A stretch of DNA of 64,000 nucleotides, from positions 61,794,756 to 61,858,755 of the forward strand of contig CM060731.1 of assembly GCA_030704615.1 (NCBI GenBank). Direction: 5' to 3'. Numbering within the stretch: position 1 is the stretch's first letter; every line of letters begins with the position of its first letter. The translations under genes and the position numbers were made by a program. This stretch comes from Takakia lepidozioides (taxonomy: Eukaryota; Streptophyta; Takakiopsida; Takakiales; Takakiaceae). Below the pieces are notes generated by a model, which saw only the letters and a program-made list of their open reading frames with translations, was not told the origin of the DNA and made no database searches. Shown piece by piece: positions 11,883 through 23,600 of the stretch.

Positions 11883-12460
11883 ATAGTTGGAAAGGAGGCC
11901 AATAATTTGACCCCTATGATATGGAAAGATATGCCGTGTTTCTTCAAAAATTTATTTTGCCAATATCTTGCGTTGCACTTGATGGCTACGAGATCTCCCG
12001 CATTAACACACAATCCATTTATTTCTTCCCCTTTTTCATTGACTATTTCAATGGTATTGTAGAAGTTCCTCTCATTTATTTTGGGCCGTTTGTTTGAAGT
12101 TGAAACAAACAGATCGAAATTTTTGAATTTTGATTTTTGAATTTTTTTTGTAAAATTTATATTGTCTCCACCTACCCACTTCAAATCTGTGCATGCCCTT
12201 TTCCAATAAGTTGTCCACTCATTAATTTTACTTATGTACTCACTTATAAGTGTACTGTGGAAATTGGTAGTATATAAGCGTTTCCAAGTGTTATCAATGT
12301 TTACTGCATGATGCGGGTTGGGTGAAAATCGGTCATAAATTTCGTGACATTTGTCTTCGAAGGGAATTTCATCTGTCTGTACTTCCAACATTGATTGTTC
12401 GTTTATACACTTCTGCAATCCAGCCAGCAATAATACAATGACATTTTTTAGTTGGTGTTA
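11883..12460 (-). CDS. Unassigned AT-rich ORF, about 190 aa
   Basis: Uninterrupted minus-strand frame ending TAA/TAG near 11879. It has strongly AT-biased codons (many AAA, AAT, ATT), unlike the neighbouring plant genes. Visible segments are FEDKCHEIYDRFSPNP, TWKRLYTTNF, EWTTYWKRACTDLKW and, near the C-terminus, GDLVAIKCNARYW followed by KKHGISFHIIGVKLL. The composition (N, K, I, W and Y-rich) suggests a DNA-virus or mobile-element origin, but I cannot name the family. No ATG sits at a convincing start; the first internal ATG (in SMLEV) is about 14-20 codons in. It may be a fragment. It abuts the dispersed repeat at 11809-11882. Confidence 0.4.
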
Positions 12461-12699
12461 TTTAGTTGCGGATCAAGAATCTGTTTTGCTGTATTTGTTT
12501 GTTAGGTTGAGAGACCTACATTGTAGAGATGCCACTACATTTTGCAACAAAGAAGTTTATTCAAAGGAAGAGCAAGCCAGATTCAACATATATTAGAGGT
12601 GGGCAAATGGTATTCGGGTGAGAGGTATAGGGCTTATAATGCACTACCCATATGAGTTTATGGCTGTCAGCAAGGAGAGCTAATACATAGTTGGACTGC

Positions 12700-12960
12700 A
12701 CCATTGTTATGAATGAGTCTGAAGATGTCCTTAACTGTTCAGAAGGTCGTGAAAGAGCCGTGGCACAGAAATTGGAAATGTACTTCTCTATAATCTTATC
12801 TGGAGGACTCAAATGATCCCCTTTGTTGGCAACAGGGGGTCAATGTCAATCTTCAGTCATATCTGTCACTATTAAGTACTAATTTCAACAAGACATAGTA
12901 GAAAGGTGACAGAGAAGAGCTGGGGAACTATCAAGGCATCAGTTCATGTAGGCCCACTGT
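12700..12960 (+). mobile_element. LINE reverse-transcriptase fragment
   Basis: The nucleotide string around 12900-12945 (AAAGGTGACAGAGAAGAGC, then GGGGAACTATCAAGGCATC) encodes KKGDREELGNYQGI, a degraded form of the LINE RT motif KKGD..N.RPI. The same block recurs at 15890-16100, and the preceding ATGATCCCCTTT..GGC.ACA..GGGTCA matches too. It is only a remnant. Confidence 0.6.
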
Positions 12961-13189
12961 TGAAAGTGAGCTAAGTCTGGACATTAAGAAGTCAAAAAAT
13001 TCAAACGATAGCAAGAGTGGTTGGGAACATCAGGGAGTACCTCTCCAAGTTATTTCTTAAAATTGTAATGTACAGCCTGTATACGTGAGTAATAACGAGA
13101 TTCTGGATGGCCCTTCAATGTCTGTACAAGACGAAAATTGTCAGCAAGTACAAGTGCTAAGGACTACTAAGGGTGCAGTGGTGAATGTG

Positions 13190-13400
13190 GAGGTGATAGC
13201 GAGGAAGTCTGGGGAGGAAAGCCTAAGGGCCAGACTTCACGTCTCATTGTGGATTATATCATAGTGGACAAGAATTTGATTCCCTAGCGTGCCAATGTGT
13301 TGATTGACAGAACTGATATTGGTACCTCTGACCACTTTCTGGTCAATGTCAAAGAGATTAGACTTCCTGCCTGCACTTTCCTGTCTGGACTGAGATCAAA
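13190..13400 (+). mobile_element. LINE endonuclease C-terminal fragment
   Basis: A frame with one stop encodes DYIIVDKNLIP, then RANVLIDRTDIGTSDHFLVNV. This is the APE-type endonuclease end of non-LTR retrotransposons, where GTSDHFLV holds the conserved Ser-Asp-His. It is followed at 13403-13621 by an ORF (SIQKWCIEKFQNEEV..) like the endonuclease-RT linker. Confidence 0.6.
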
Positions 13401-13799
13401 AGTTGTTTCCCCAACACCAATCTGTGAAACGTTCGATTCAGAAGTGGTGCATAGAGAAATTCCAAAATGAAGAGGTCAAGGCTGAGTATGTCCAGGCCTT
13501 GCAAGAGGCTCTCCTCACTTTGACCATTCTCTCCAAGACCTTCATTATGATGTTCAACAGAGAATTGGGGGCTAGGTACTACCAGATCTGCAAAGATATG
13601 AAGAGATTTTCAAGGATTTGAATCTAACTCTGGAAGCCACGACCCTGCTGCATAAATCTGACAAAGAGGCTTAAGTTTGTTCAGGCTTGAATGGTATTCA
13701 TATATGTGCAGGGCAAGAGACATGGTAAACTTTGAACAAACAGGTTATAGATGGTTTGCCAAGATGTGTTGGCTTCTTTGTCCAAGATTTCTTGTGTGA

Positions 13800-14110
13800 C
13801 AATTGAGTGGTGACGCAGTTAAAGCCTTCAAAGACATAAAGCTGGACTGTGCTAAGTTCCTTGCAAAGGGTCAGGTGGTCTTAATGGGTGACTTCATTCT
13901 ACCCATTTCTGAACAGGTTAAATTTGCTGCTAATTTTGTGGCTCGGAAATTTCACACACTCATACACTCCCGACTTCAAGAAGGCTCTTAATCGATTTTG
14001 TATTCAATCCGGCGGTAAGGCGGTTCTAGACAGCATAGAGGAAAACCTGAAGCTAACAAAGTTGCACATGGAGCCTTCATGCATGACCCTGCACAGATTT
14101 GGGAACATGT
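13800..14110 (+). mobile_element. Second LINE endonuclease-like fragment
   Basis: ORF 13803-13991 contains [10 protein letters not shown], resembling the VLMGDFN strand of APE-type endonucleases. It follows the endonuclease C-terminus at 13.2-13.4 kb, so order is scrambled. Either two copies are nested or there has been local rearrangement. Confidence 0.35.
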
Positions 14111-14282
14111 CCAGCAGTGAATTTAACTAGTGCAATCTGGAAGTCCCTGAGCAACTCCCAGAAGGGCCCTTCCTCAAATCCCTGGTCCGGTTTCATTTTA
14201 TGGTTATCCACAACTATTTGCATCCATCAGCTTGAGTGGAGAACCACCCCAACTGACATTTTACATCTACTGTTGAAATCTA

Positions 14283-14830
14283 TCTTTCACTGCATCCAAC
14301 AATTTCTCTCCTGGGTTCCTTGTGAAAATAGACACACCAATTTCAATGAGTGAATCGTCATTCTACACCTGAAGCCAGGTCTATTCACTGTAAATCGTCA
14401 TTCTACACCAGGTCTATTCACTATAAATCAGTCTTTAGAGCCTGAAGACACTGGCGTCAGTGAAGTAACTGTTACAAATAAAGGGTCAACAGGTAATAAG
14501 AAGTGTCTCTGAATCTCAGATCCCTGCTTTCTGACATAGATGTATCACTGCTTGCAGAAACTCACAAACACCTCCTCTTGCTAATGTTTGAAAACTAGCA
14601 GTGTGGTTTTCATTCAGGCATCCCTGTCTCTCTCTGTCCCTAGGGCAGTTCAATCACAGTGTTTGACATCTTGAGTACAAGATGTAATCTACCTTTCACT
14701 GCATCCAACAATTTCTCTCCTGGGTTCCTTGTGAAAATAGACACACCAATCCTAGTGAGAGAATCGTCATTCTACACCTGAAGCCAGGTCTATTCATTGT
14801 AATTTCACTGGAAATCAGTCTTTAGAGCCT
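14283..14830. repeat. Direct duplication of ~190 bp, offset ~414 bp
   Basis: The block beginning TTTCACTGCATCCAACAATT at about 14285 recurs at about 14697. Both run through TTGTGAAAATAGACACACCAA, ATCGTCATTCTACACCTG and CCAGGTCTATTCA to TCAGTCTTTAGAGCCTG and ACTGGCGTCAGT. The first copy carries an extra internal repetition of ATCGTCATTCTACACC. No protein is implied. Confidence 0.85.
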
Positions 14831-15302
14831 GGAGATACTGGCGTCAGTCAAGTGTTGAAGAAGAAATGCCATCTACAAGACCCAACATAGAAGGGACCAA
14901 TAAATTGTTTCTCAAATGCATGGGATAGTTTCAAACAAATACATGTGAGTTCAACAGCACGTGTAGCACTCCTTCAGTGGTCTTCCCCTCAAAGATCTCC
15001 GTGTCTAACTTGGACAATCTTTCTTTCACTTTCCACCTATAAGCATCCATCATTCAACCTTCTGAGTATTGTCTTATAGCAGACCCTCTTCCTCCTTCCC
15101 TAGTTGTTCTCTCTCTTTTATTGTAAGCCCACAGTAACCATTCTGTTTCTAGCATGATGTCTACACAAGACTGTCCACAACACACTTCACTCCCTATAAA
15201 AAGATCTTTGTTGACTGTGCAGGAAAGATATGGCCATTTCTGCCTGAGTTGCCACACCCTTTGTGCTGCTGCTCCTACTTGTGGGGCTTGATGTGTTACA
15301 GA

Positions 15303-15366
15303 CATGCCGCAAGGTGAAGTGGCTCTTAGTTACGCCGGCTCTGGCTGGAGTCTTCTCTCTCTCTCT
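15303..15366 (+). repeat. GCGAAGTGGCTC repeat, copy 2 (partial)
   Basis: It carries GCCGCAAGGTGAAGTGGCTC, TTAGTTACGCCGG and GGAGTCTTCTCTCTC. It lacks the GGGGCAGTAGC half found in the copies at 11.8 and 43.4 kb. Confidence 0.6.
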
Positions 15367-15879
15367 TACAGACATCTCCCTCGACTAGTATCAACATCAG
15401 TTTATTTGAAGCTAAGAGGAGATATGCAGGTAGAAAAGCCATTAGGAGCATACCTTATAGATTGCTTTCAATGCCGAAACCTAAACCTCTCTTACTTCCC
15501 ATTACAAGTTCCAAGTTCCTCCCTCTCACTATAACGTTCAGCTCCCCAAAATCTTCAAGCTGAATATATAGGGACACACTGTCAGAAGCATGAAGGTCAA
15601 AGTCACAAATATCTAAGGCTCACACACCACCTCTTCAGATAGTAACTGCAAGGCTCCTTGCTGGACCTCACCGTCTGAAGCAACAGAGCATACACAATAC
15701 ACAGAAAACTCATGTCCCAAACCACTGAAGGGACAGCAGAAACCTTCCTAAGACCAGATTCTCCAGTCAAATGACAAGATGAGAGCATGTTACCTTCAAC
15801 ACAGGCACTTACCAGAAAAATCTTAACTTGAAGCCGCAACCTGCTAAGGTGTCAATGAGCTTATCAAGAATGGTGGTGA

Positions 15880-16230
15880 TCCCATGATGAAGACCCTTGT
15901 ACTTCTCTTTAATCTTATCACAAGGACAGAAATGATCCCCTTTCACTGGCGACAAGGAGGGTCATTGTCAATCTACACAAGAAAGGTGACAGAGAAGAGC
16001 CGGGGAACTATCGAGGCATCATGCTTCTCAATGCAGTTGGCAAGATATTTGGCAGAGTTATAAGTACTCGTCTCGAGGTTGATCTGGAGTCTTGACGTTG
16101 TTTCCATGAGGGCCAGCTCATCAAGGCTGCTCATCAAGGCCTTGTTGGCGTCACCTGTCTAAAGGTCTCTGGAGTCTAAAGGTTGTGTCCATGAAGGCCA
16201 AACTGGCTTACAACAAAACAGGGGCTGCGT
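15880..16230 (+). mobile_element. LINE reverse-transcriptase fragment
   Basis: Bases 15980-16085 translate to KKGDREEPGNYRGIMLLNAV followed by GKIFGRVISTRLEVDL, the fingers/palm start of a LINE RT. There is no upstream endonuclease or downstream YADD block in frame. It is the better preserved relative of the piece at 12.7-12.96 kb. Confidence 0.75.
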
Positions 16231-16438
16231 GGATCATATCTTCACTCTAAGCCAATTATCCAAGGAAGGAAAAAAGAAGGGGGAAATTGCCATGTCTGTT
16301 GCCAGGAAATTGTCTGATGAAAATGAAGTTAGGCAGCAACTCAAGGGTTTACCCAGTCTCGGCATTGGACTGAAGATTCAAAGTCAGGGCAACCTAAAAC
16401 CTGAAATGTATGAGAGTCTGCAAGCAAGCATACCAACA

Positions 16439-16620
16439 AAGCTCCTGGTGCCCGATCGACGATCCTGCCGTAGGGTCTTTCTCTTTTTTTTTTCTGTCTT
16501 TCGCACACCTGAGGCGCCAAGGGATTTCGCAAGTAGCAGAGAAAGCTCCTGGTGCCCGAGCTACAATCCTGCCCTGGGGTCTCTCTCTCTTTATGTCTCT
16601 CTCTCCTTTAGGAATGATCT
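16439..16620. repeat. Two direct copies of a ~50-bp CT-tailed motif
   Basis: AAAGCTCCTGGTGCCCGA followed by ATCCTGCC and GGGTCT plus a CT tail occurs at 16439 and again at 16542, 103 bp apart. It resembles a SINE-like 3' end, but no pol III A/B boxes were found. Confidence 0.55.
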
Positions 16621-17641
16621 TGTCGAGCATGGAGCAGTGCTCACGGTTATGTAGCTTGAAATAGTTCAAGGAGTTACTTTCGGTTATTTTCGGGCAGCTT
16701 CCAAACTCATGAGAAAGTTGACAAAAGCCAAAATTACCCCCTGCTTCGATTGCCCCAAAATTTGGCATGCAGGTGCAGGGGTAGGTTGGGACTTGGGACC
16801 AATTGTCTGGTCAAATTTCTTATATTGTGAACAATCAGGGAATTACAGCCGTTTAAACAGGAGGAGGGTCATTTTTCCGGGTAAAAAGTCACTACCCTAG
16901 TGGGCGTTTAAGGGTGTACTTTGTTGTCCCAGGAAAAAATAATTTTTTCTTATGGTGGCCCAAGAGCCCATATGACAACATAGCGAAGTTCTAACACCAA
17001 AGAAATTGACAAACCTCCACATATGGTCAGGAGGTTTGATGGACAAGAATATGTACTCATAAGACAATGTTACCGTAGCTTTGTGGCCATTGACCCCGCT
17101 CTCAGTTTGAGCGGAATACAAAGGGACAGAAACTAACTTTGTTAGGGGCTGACACCGGTAGTATAACTTACCTTGGAATAGAGAATTGATCGGAGTTTTC
17201 CATGGTCGAGAGAGAGGGAGAGAGAGAGACACACAACCAAAAAAAGAAAAAAATACAACAAGGACAAGCCCGAACATAAATTTGTAAAATGTCCACACTC
17301 CACACAGGTTATATGAGGTCCATGGGACAAGACAGGAAAGCTGGAAATATGAAGCAAATTCGAACAACTCATTAAGGTGACCAGGCCATAAAAACTCTCC
17401 ATAGTACAAACATGTACAAGCACCTACTGTTGTTTGCTACTGTACAATTAATTACTGACCAGGTTAAATTGCAGGGTACCACAAGGGTGCACTTTTTGCT
17501 CCCTATTGTGGAGGTCACTAAAAAGCTACTAGCATCCTACTGAACCCCCCTTCATCAAGGGCAAAGAGGGTAGTCCTTCCCCCACATTGCTGGGGGTACT
17601 GGATTTTTTGTTTAAGAATCTACTGGAGAATATCCCACTGT
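16621..17641. other. Intergenic downstream of the KUP2-like gene
   Basis: No gene is seen. A GA-rich tract at about 17205-17232 is followed by ACACACAACC. The 3' UTR of the KUP2-like gene should begin at 17641 and run leftward; no polyadenylation signal was assigned. Confidence 0.35.
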
Positions 17642-20600
17642 CTAGACGTAGTAAATCATGCCAACCTCAATGAGGGAGATGTGGGGAATGCTAAGCGCAA
17701 CAGTTGGACCCCTACAGTTCCTTCTCAAGAAAGTATATGCTACATTGATTACAAATTTTTTCAGAAAGGACGATGACTTTTTTGCTTTTACGTATGAGTG
17801 GCCCAGCACATAAGCTATGCCTGCCTCCTTCGCTTCCTTCAGCTCCTGCAGTTCATCCCGAATATCTGGGTCAACGCCAGGAGCTGTGGGTGTGGGTAAG
17901 TCAAACTGCACCCGTTTCTTCCGACCCACATTGGAGAGGGATTCGCTGTCTGTCAGCTCCTGAACATGGTCAATCAAAAAATTCAGGCATTAGATACCAG
18001 CAGGAGCTTAAATCAACACTGAATCCCATACAACCAGATTGACACTGGCACTGTGGCATTATGGTGCAGCTCCTACCAGTTATGGCCCCCTCATCGGTGG
18101 TGACCTGCTGACTACCCCCTCTCAAGTATATCCCTCACCTAACAATGGGGTCTAATCACAAGGCTGCGGTCTAGGATGTAATCTTTTCTGTTGTTTTGTT
18201 CTCCTTTCCCAACAAACTGCATCTCCCCCAGCAGGATCCCACAGTGAGATATGGGAAAGAAGGTACATCTCATGCGTGATGGAACCATACCTTGAGACCC
18301 GAGAGTCTGGGTGAACTGCAATTGTATGCTGAAGGCAATGACACAGAGCTCTCCTCATAGTCTGAATCAGGGGAAGTCAGCTTCATGCCCCGTGAATCAA
18401 AACGTGTGCCAAGTACAGCCATCCGTCCTTCAGCTGACACCTCACTGCTGGAGGGTATCCACGGCACCGCCCCCTCTGTTTGTATGAACTCGCTGAGATT
18501 GACAATCAACTGGTTCTCAAAATCATTGTCATCCTTGTGTACATCCTTGTAGCCATAACGCACTACACACCTGTTGCAGTAAAAAGTCAGATGTACACGT
18601 CCTACATATAGGCCGTCTAAGTCCTTCATCACATTACCACATCTGCCTGCAAGCCTAAGCTCAACCAGTCTGCACAAGTCCTACATACAGGCCCTCCCGC
18701 CCTTCATCACATTACCATGTCTGCCTGCAAGTCTGTATTTGTGATGTCAAAGCGCCTTGTTGTTACGCTAATAGCAAGCTTGCAATTCTTAAGCCTAACT
18801 TTAACATGGACCAATAGGCTCAGGCTGGTTCACCAGTACGACACTACATTGTCTACACAGGAAATTGAAAAAGGAAACACAAAAAAGAGAAGGGTGGACT
18901 CCTGCCAAATAAAACGAAGGATTGCTTGTGATGAAACAAAGCGCATACTGCGAAGAAAATCTAAAACTGGCAGCAGAGTTACTGACCTGTACATTCGGTA
19001 TTCCTTTGGTCCAATCCGGCCAATGAGGTATCGCTCATGCGCACAAACATAAGGGACTGGAACCGATTTAATACAAACAAAGATCACAACTTGGTGGAAC
19101 GCTGGTAAATTTGTCACAAAATGGGAGAAAATCGCTGGCACACCCGTGACGAGCTCTGTGTAAATCAGACCAATCCCGGGCACACGGACGATACCGAGAC
19201 TTGGGCCAAGAGTGAGAATCCATTTCATAGAGACTTTGTTCTGCAGGTCAAACTCATATTTCTTGGACGTACCATAGTGCCACACGTACATGATGCACAT
19301 GAAAATCACTGACAGTACCAAGGGAGCCCATCCCCCCTGAGGCACTTTGATCAATGAGGCTGAGATGTACATGAGTTCAATTGAGCCGAAAAAGATGAGA
19401 AAACAAATAGCTAAAAAGATACTTCGGCGCCACACTATGACAATGACCAACGTCATTAGACATGTGGTCACCAGCATCACCGATATAACTGCGAGGCCTG
19501 CGGCATGCACAACCAAATTGTTAGTATATTTTTCAAACTGAAACAAACCTGTTACATGTGTGAGATGCCGACAGTACAGCCAAAAATTGGGCTACTAATA
19601 CCATAGCCAGATTGGGCCCATTGCACGATTAACAATGAAAAGGTCCACAAATCACCAAACAGACATCTGGCCAGGTTGACCACACAAGAATGACAAAAAA
19701 GTATGAAGTGTAGGGAAGAGGGGAACAAAGCTCCCACCATATGCATTGCCGATTGTGATGGTGTCTTGGAAACCGATAGTGATTGCCAGGCACAACACCA
19801 ATAAGGTCCAATTAATCTCAGGGATGTAGATTTGCCCATTAATGTGCTCAGAGGTGTGCACCACTTTGACACGAGGGAAGCAACCAAGTGCCAGGCATTG
19901 CTTAATGATGGAGAATGTGGCCGATATGACGGCCTGACTCCCCACAACAGATGCTAGGGTTGCCACCACAAACACAGGCCAGAAGACAGGCTCTGCACAG
20001 AATCAAACAAAAAATTACCAAAAAGCATTTCTCCTTGTATGTACTGTTCTATGCCCTTGCAGGTCCTTGGTCAAACGTCTCACTCATTCTATTTTTGGAG
20101 GCCAGGCCACAGACAGGGAGAAAAGTCTGCCACCCACAAGCAGCAAGGAAACAATTGCTGGCCAAAAGAGCCACTCCGTTACATGCGTTAGTCATGCTGC
20201 TCTCTATTCATCTCATGCTTGATGTGAAAGTAACTTGCAAAATGCAGCACAGAAGAGCTACAGACATCAGGACTCCAAGGCAAAGGTGCTCTACTTGGGA
20301 TCGACTTATAGAAGCTCTTTGAGATGTCATTCAGGTTCTTGGACAGATAAGCAGCCTGCCCCATATACGCAAGTAGCAAACATGGATATACCACACCCGT
20401 GAAAGCTATCTGCACTCCCACCAACGAAATACACATATCAGAACTACTATCCTTATGCCAAGATATGGTGCAGTATTTCATCATCCAGGTGGCATCATAT
20501 AGCTTCTACGACATGAGCACCTATCTCAGGACCTCCTTACAGGAATAATGGCAGCCTTCACATGCCTTCACAATGAGGACTAACTTTCCTAGTGCACTTG

Positions 20601-23600
20601 AGGGATGAGGCCATTAACACATCACATACCTGCGTCATGAAGGAACCCTTCTCACTCTCAAGTTAAGGAGCATCAGAGTGCCATTCACAGCTTTTCGCAA
20701 AAATCAAACAGACTACAGAGTAACGGTGTCTTTACATGCAGCACTCTTAATGGAAACACATAAATCAACCCTCACAGGCACTCACTCTTACTCATAAATG
20801 CTTTGCCAGTGGCCTACACACTACTATGACTCGGGAACTTTTAGCAATCAGAGCCCCATTTCTTACTCAAAAATTCCAACACAGTTCCAAACCCTGACCC
20901 TACAATCCAAGCCAGTCCCTTTTCCTACCTCTCTATTCAACTCTCACAGACTGAGGACACTGAAACACAGCCTGCAAAAAAAAGAAGTCGTCATCTCGCG
21001 ATTCCTTCAGGAAATAACTGTTACTCGACCTTGATGGAGAGCTGTGAGAAATGCCCCAGGTCTGCAAACATGGCCTCCGTTCCTGCATGCAGTGACCCCC
21101 ATGGATACAAAGTGTGTAAGAACTTGTGCATAAGAATAGGACCTGGGAACGGAACACTCAACACAGATACTGATAGCCACAGCGAGAATATTTAGTACGT
21201 CCCCACAGGACCATACGACCCAATCAAACTACAACAGAGAACCATAAGAAGAGTCCCAATCAGAGACAGCTCCTTGTGTAGATGATATTTTACACAGAAA
21301 GAAAGAAAGCAAGGAAAATAGTAATTACATTCAGCCCCAGAGAGCCCATGGGAGATAGAAGGACACCATAGTAGACACCCAGAAACAAAGGTACAAATCC
21401 AACCCCAGAGCTTGCAAGAAGGCCTAGTGCCTCAAAACAGATATGCCGCTCAGCACTCCAGTTCATCTAGTTAAAGCCCTCTGCCAGAGACGAGGAATCT
21501 TGAAAAAGACATCAGTATCTTTGTCTTGTACGGAGAAAGAAAGAGAAACGAATCTTATAACGTCCATGAGAAGATTATACGGGAAAAAAGAAACAAAAAA
21601 CAAGACAGGAACTTCATAACATCCACAGGGAGCCCTGACTGGAACATTTCCTAGCAAGGGGGGCCTTCTAGCTTGCCTCACACCAAGCTGCATATGCAAC
21701 AATGTAGAACAATAGAAAAACCCCTTGCCTCCTCTCTCCCAAACTGGGTGTGGGGTCTATGGCCACAAGGCTCAGTAGTACCTTCTCTCTGAGAGAGAAA
21801 CTTCCTAACTTCATAAGAAATGAACAGAGAGAGAGGTAAGTTTGATCTTAAAAGTATCTCCCCCTTTCGATCAGGGGAGGGAAAAAAGAGGCAAAAGGCA
21901 GGGGCATGGCACAAACCTGTGATGCAGAGGACAACCCCCCCGAGTGCGATCCAGCCATCTTTCCCACATTTTTTGAAGAAGTTGTACATGTAGAAAGGAG
22001 ACAATGCCCGGAATACGCTAGGGTTGTATGTGACCACATTGTATATCCCGATCGTGCTGATGCAGAAGAGCCAGGCAATCACAATAGGTGCAAACATAAA
22101 GGCCACACGATGTGTGCCATAATGCTGCAATGCAAAAAGGATGACCAGGATACAGCATGAGACCGCCACTACCACATCTGCCAAAACAACAGTATCCTTC
22201 CGTCAGATAAATTGTGGATCCAACAGTAAACCCGGCCTATGATACAAAACAAAGTAAAGTAAATTAAAGTAAAACTGGGGTCATGGATTGCAGTTCTGCA
22301 GGCTGGTTGGAGCCAAGCCTAAGTTCTGATGATATTAAGGCTTAAAATACAACAGATACCCTACCCATGGATATACAACCCTATGTTTGTGATATACAAG
22401 AATGTGCGATGCTTTGCAAATCGAGACAGTTCCTAGAGTTACAACATGACCACAGAACAGAGGAAAGTATCTTCAAGGGCTGAATTCTGCTATGTTCAGT
22501 TGATATATCTATTGATCATCAAAACATGCCTTTTGACGTTCTTGGGGCCCAACAGGTTATGAACTAAGCATGGGCATGAGCAGAGACAGGTTAGAAATTG
22601 CTGTGGCATAAAGATACAAGTGAAAAAAGTGGGAAGCTAATGTTAGTAAATGTGCAGTGGTGGCATTCAATGACCATGGGGAGGGAGGAGGGGATCTCAA
22701 ATGGACATCCCTCCATCCATGCAACAGATAACGACTGAAAGAGAAGCTACTTACGATCATGCAAGTGTGGTGCGGCAACCTGAATGCCTGAAACTGCCGA
22801 CAAAACTGCCAGCCACAGTACAACGCACGTCCAGTTATCCAGGTTCAGAGTCGAATCAGAAACAGATCTGCTAGCAATACCAAGTAGAGGAGGCAGTTTG
22901 GAGTCTGGGGCACACATGACTAGTTGCACCTTAATTTTCCTCTTTCAACTTCCCAGCTGTCTACGTCTTTTCTAGTTGTTGGATAGTAAGCATTTCTGTG
23001 ATCTTCTATTCAAGCTCTCCCAATCACAGGGGCTTCATCTGTCATGTTAAGTCAGACCTACACATTCCTTGCCCTTCCTATGTGATTGAGTGCTTTGGTG
23101 GGTACCCATATAATTCTTTGTGAGTGATAGACAACAATCTATAGGGATTTCTCACTCTCACCACAAGGGAACCCAAACGGCCTCCAACATCTGCCAGTCT
23201 TCATATGCTGAACAGACAAACTTGTCTTCTACTAAAACAAGTCTGTTGGGGCCAAAGGAGTTGAGTGGGAAGGAGAGAGGGAAAATCGCACCTGAAATGG
23301 CAGGAGTGAGGACCCCATCACCTATAACCATGCAAGTCCCTAACAGAACTACAACAAGGAGTCCAGTCCTAAGTTTCGCATGTTTCTCCAGAAGTCGCTT
23401 CGCCCACACCACCCGAGTAGTTTGCACTGGCAGTTCCAGCTTGTAAGTTGAGAGGTCCTCGTCAGCTGCTTGCTGGTTTGGCAGAAGGCTAAGTTTGGCA
23501 TGCCGACACAACAGTGAATACAATGCGAAAGTGCCACCTGTCATCATCACCATTGCATTGGACGATGTATCTGATTCAAAAGATGTTTGTAATGGTATTG

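Noticed and set aside
18717-20322. Plus-strand ORFs opposite the KUP2-like exons
   Set aside because: They are antisense shadows of exons whose minus-strand frames and splice phases are fully consistent.
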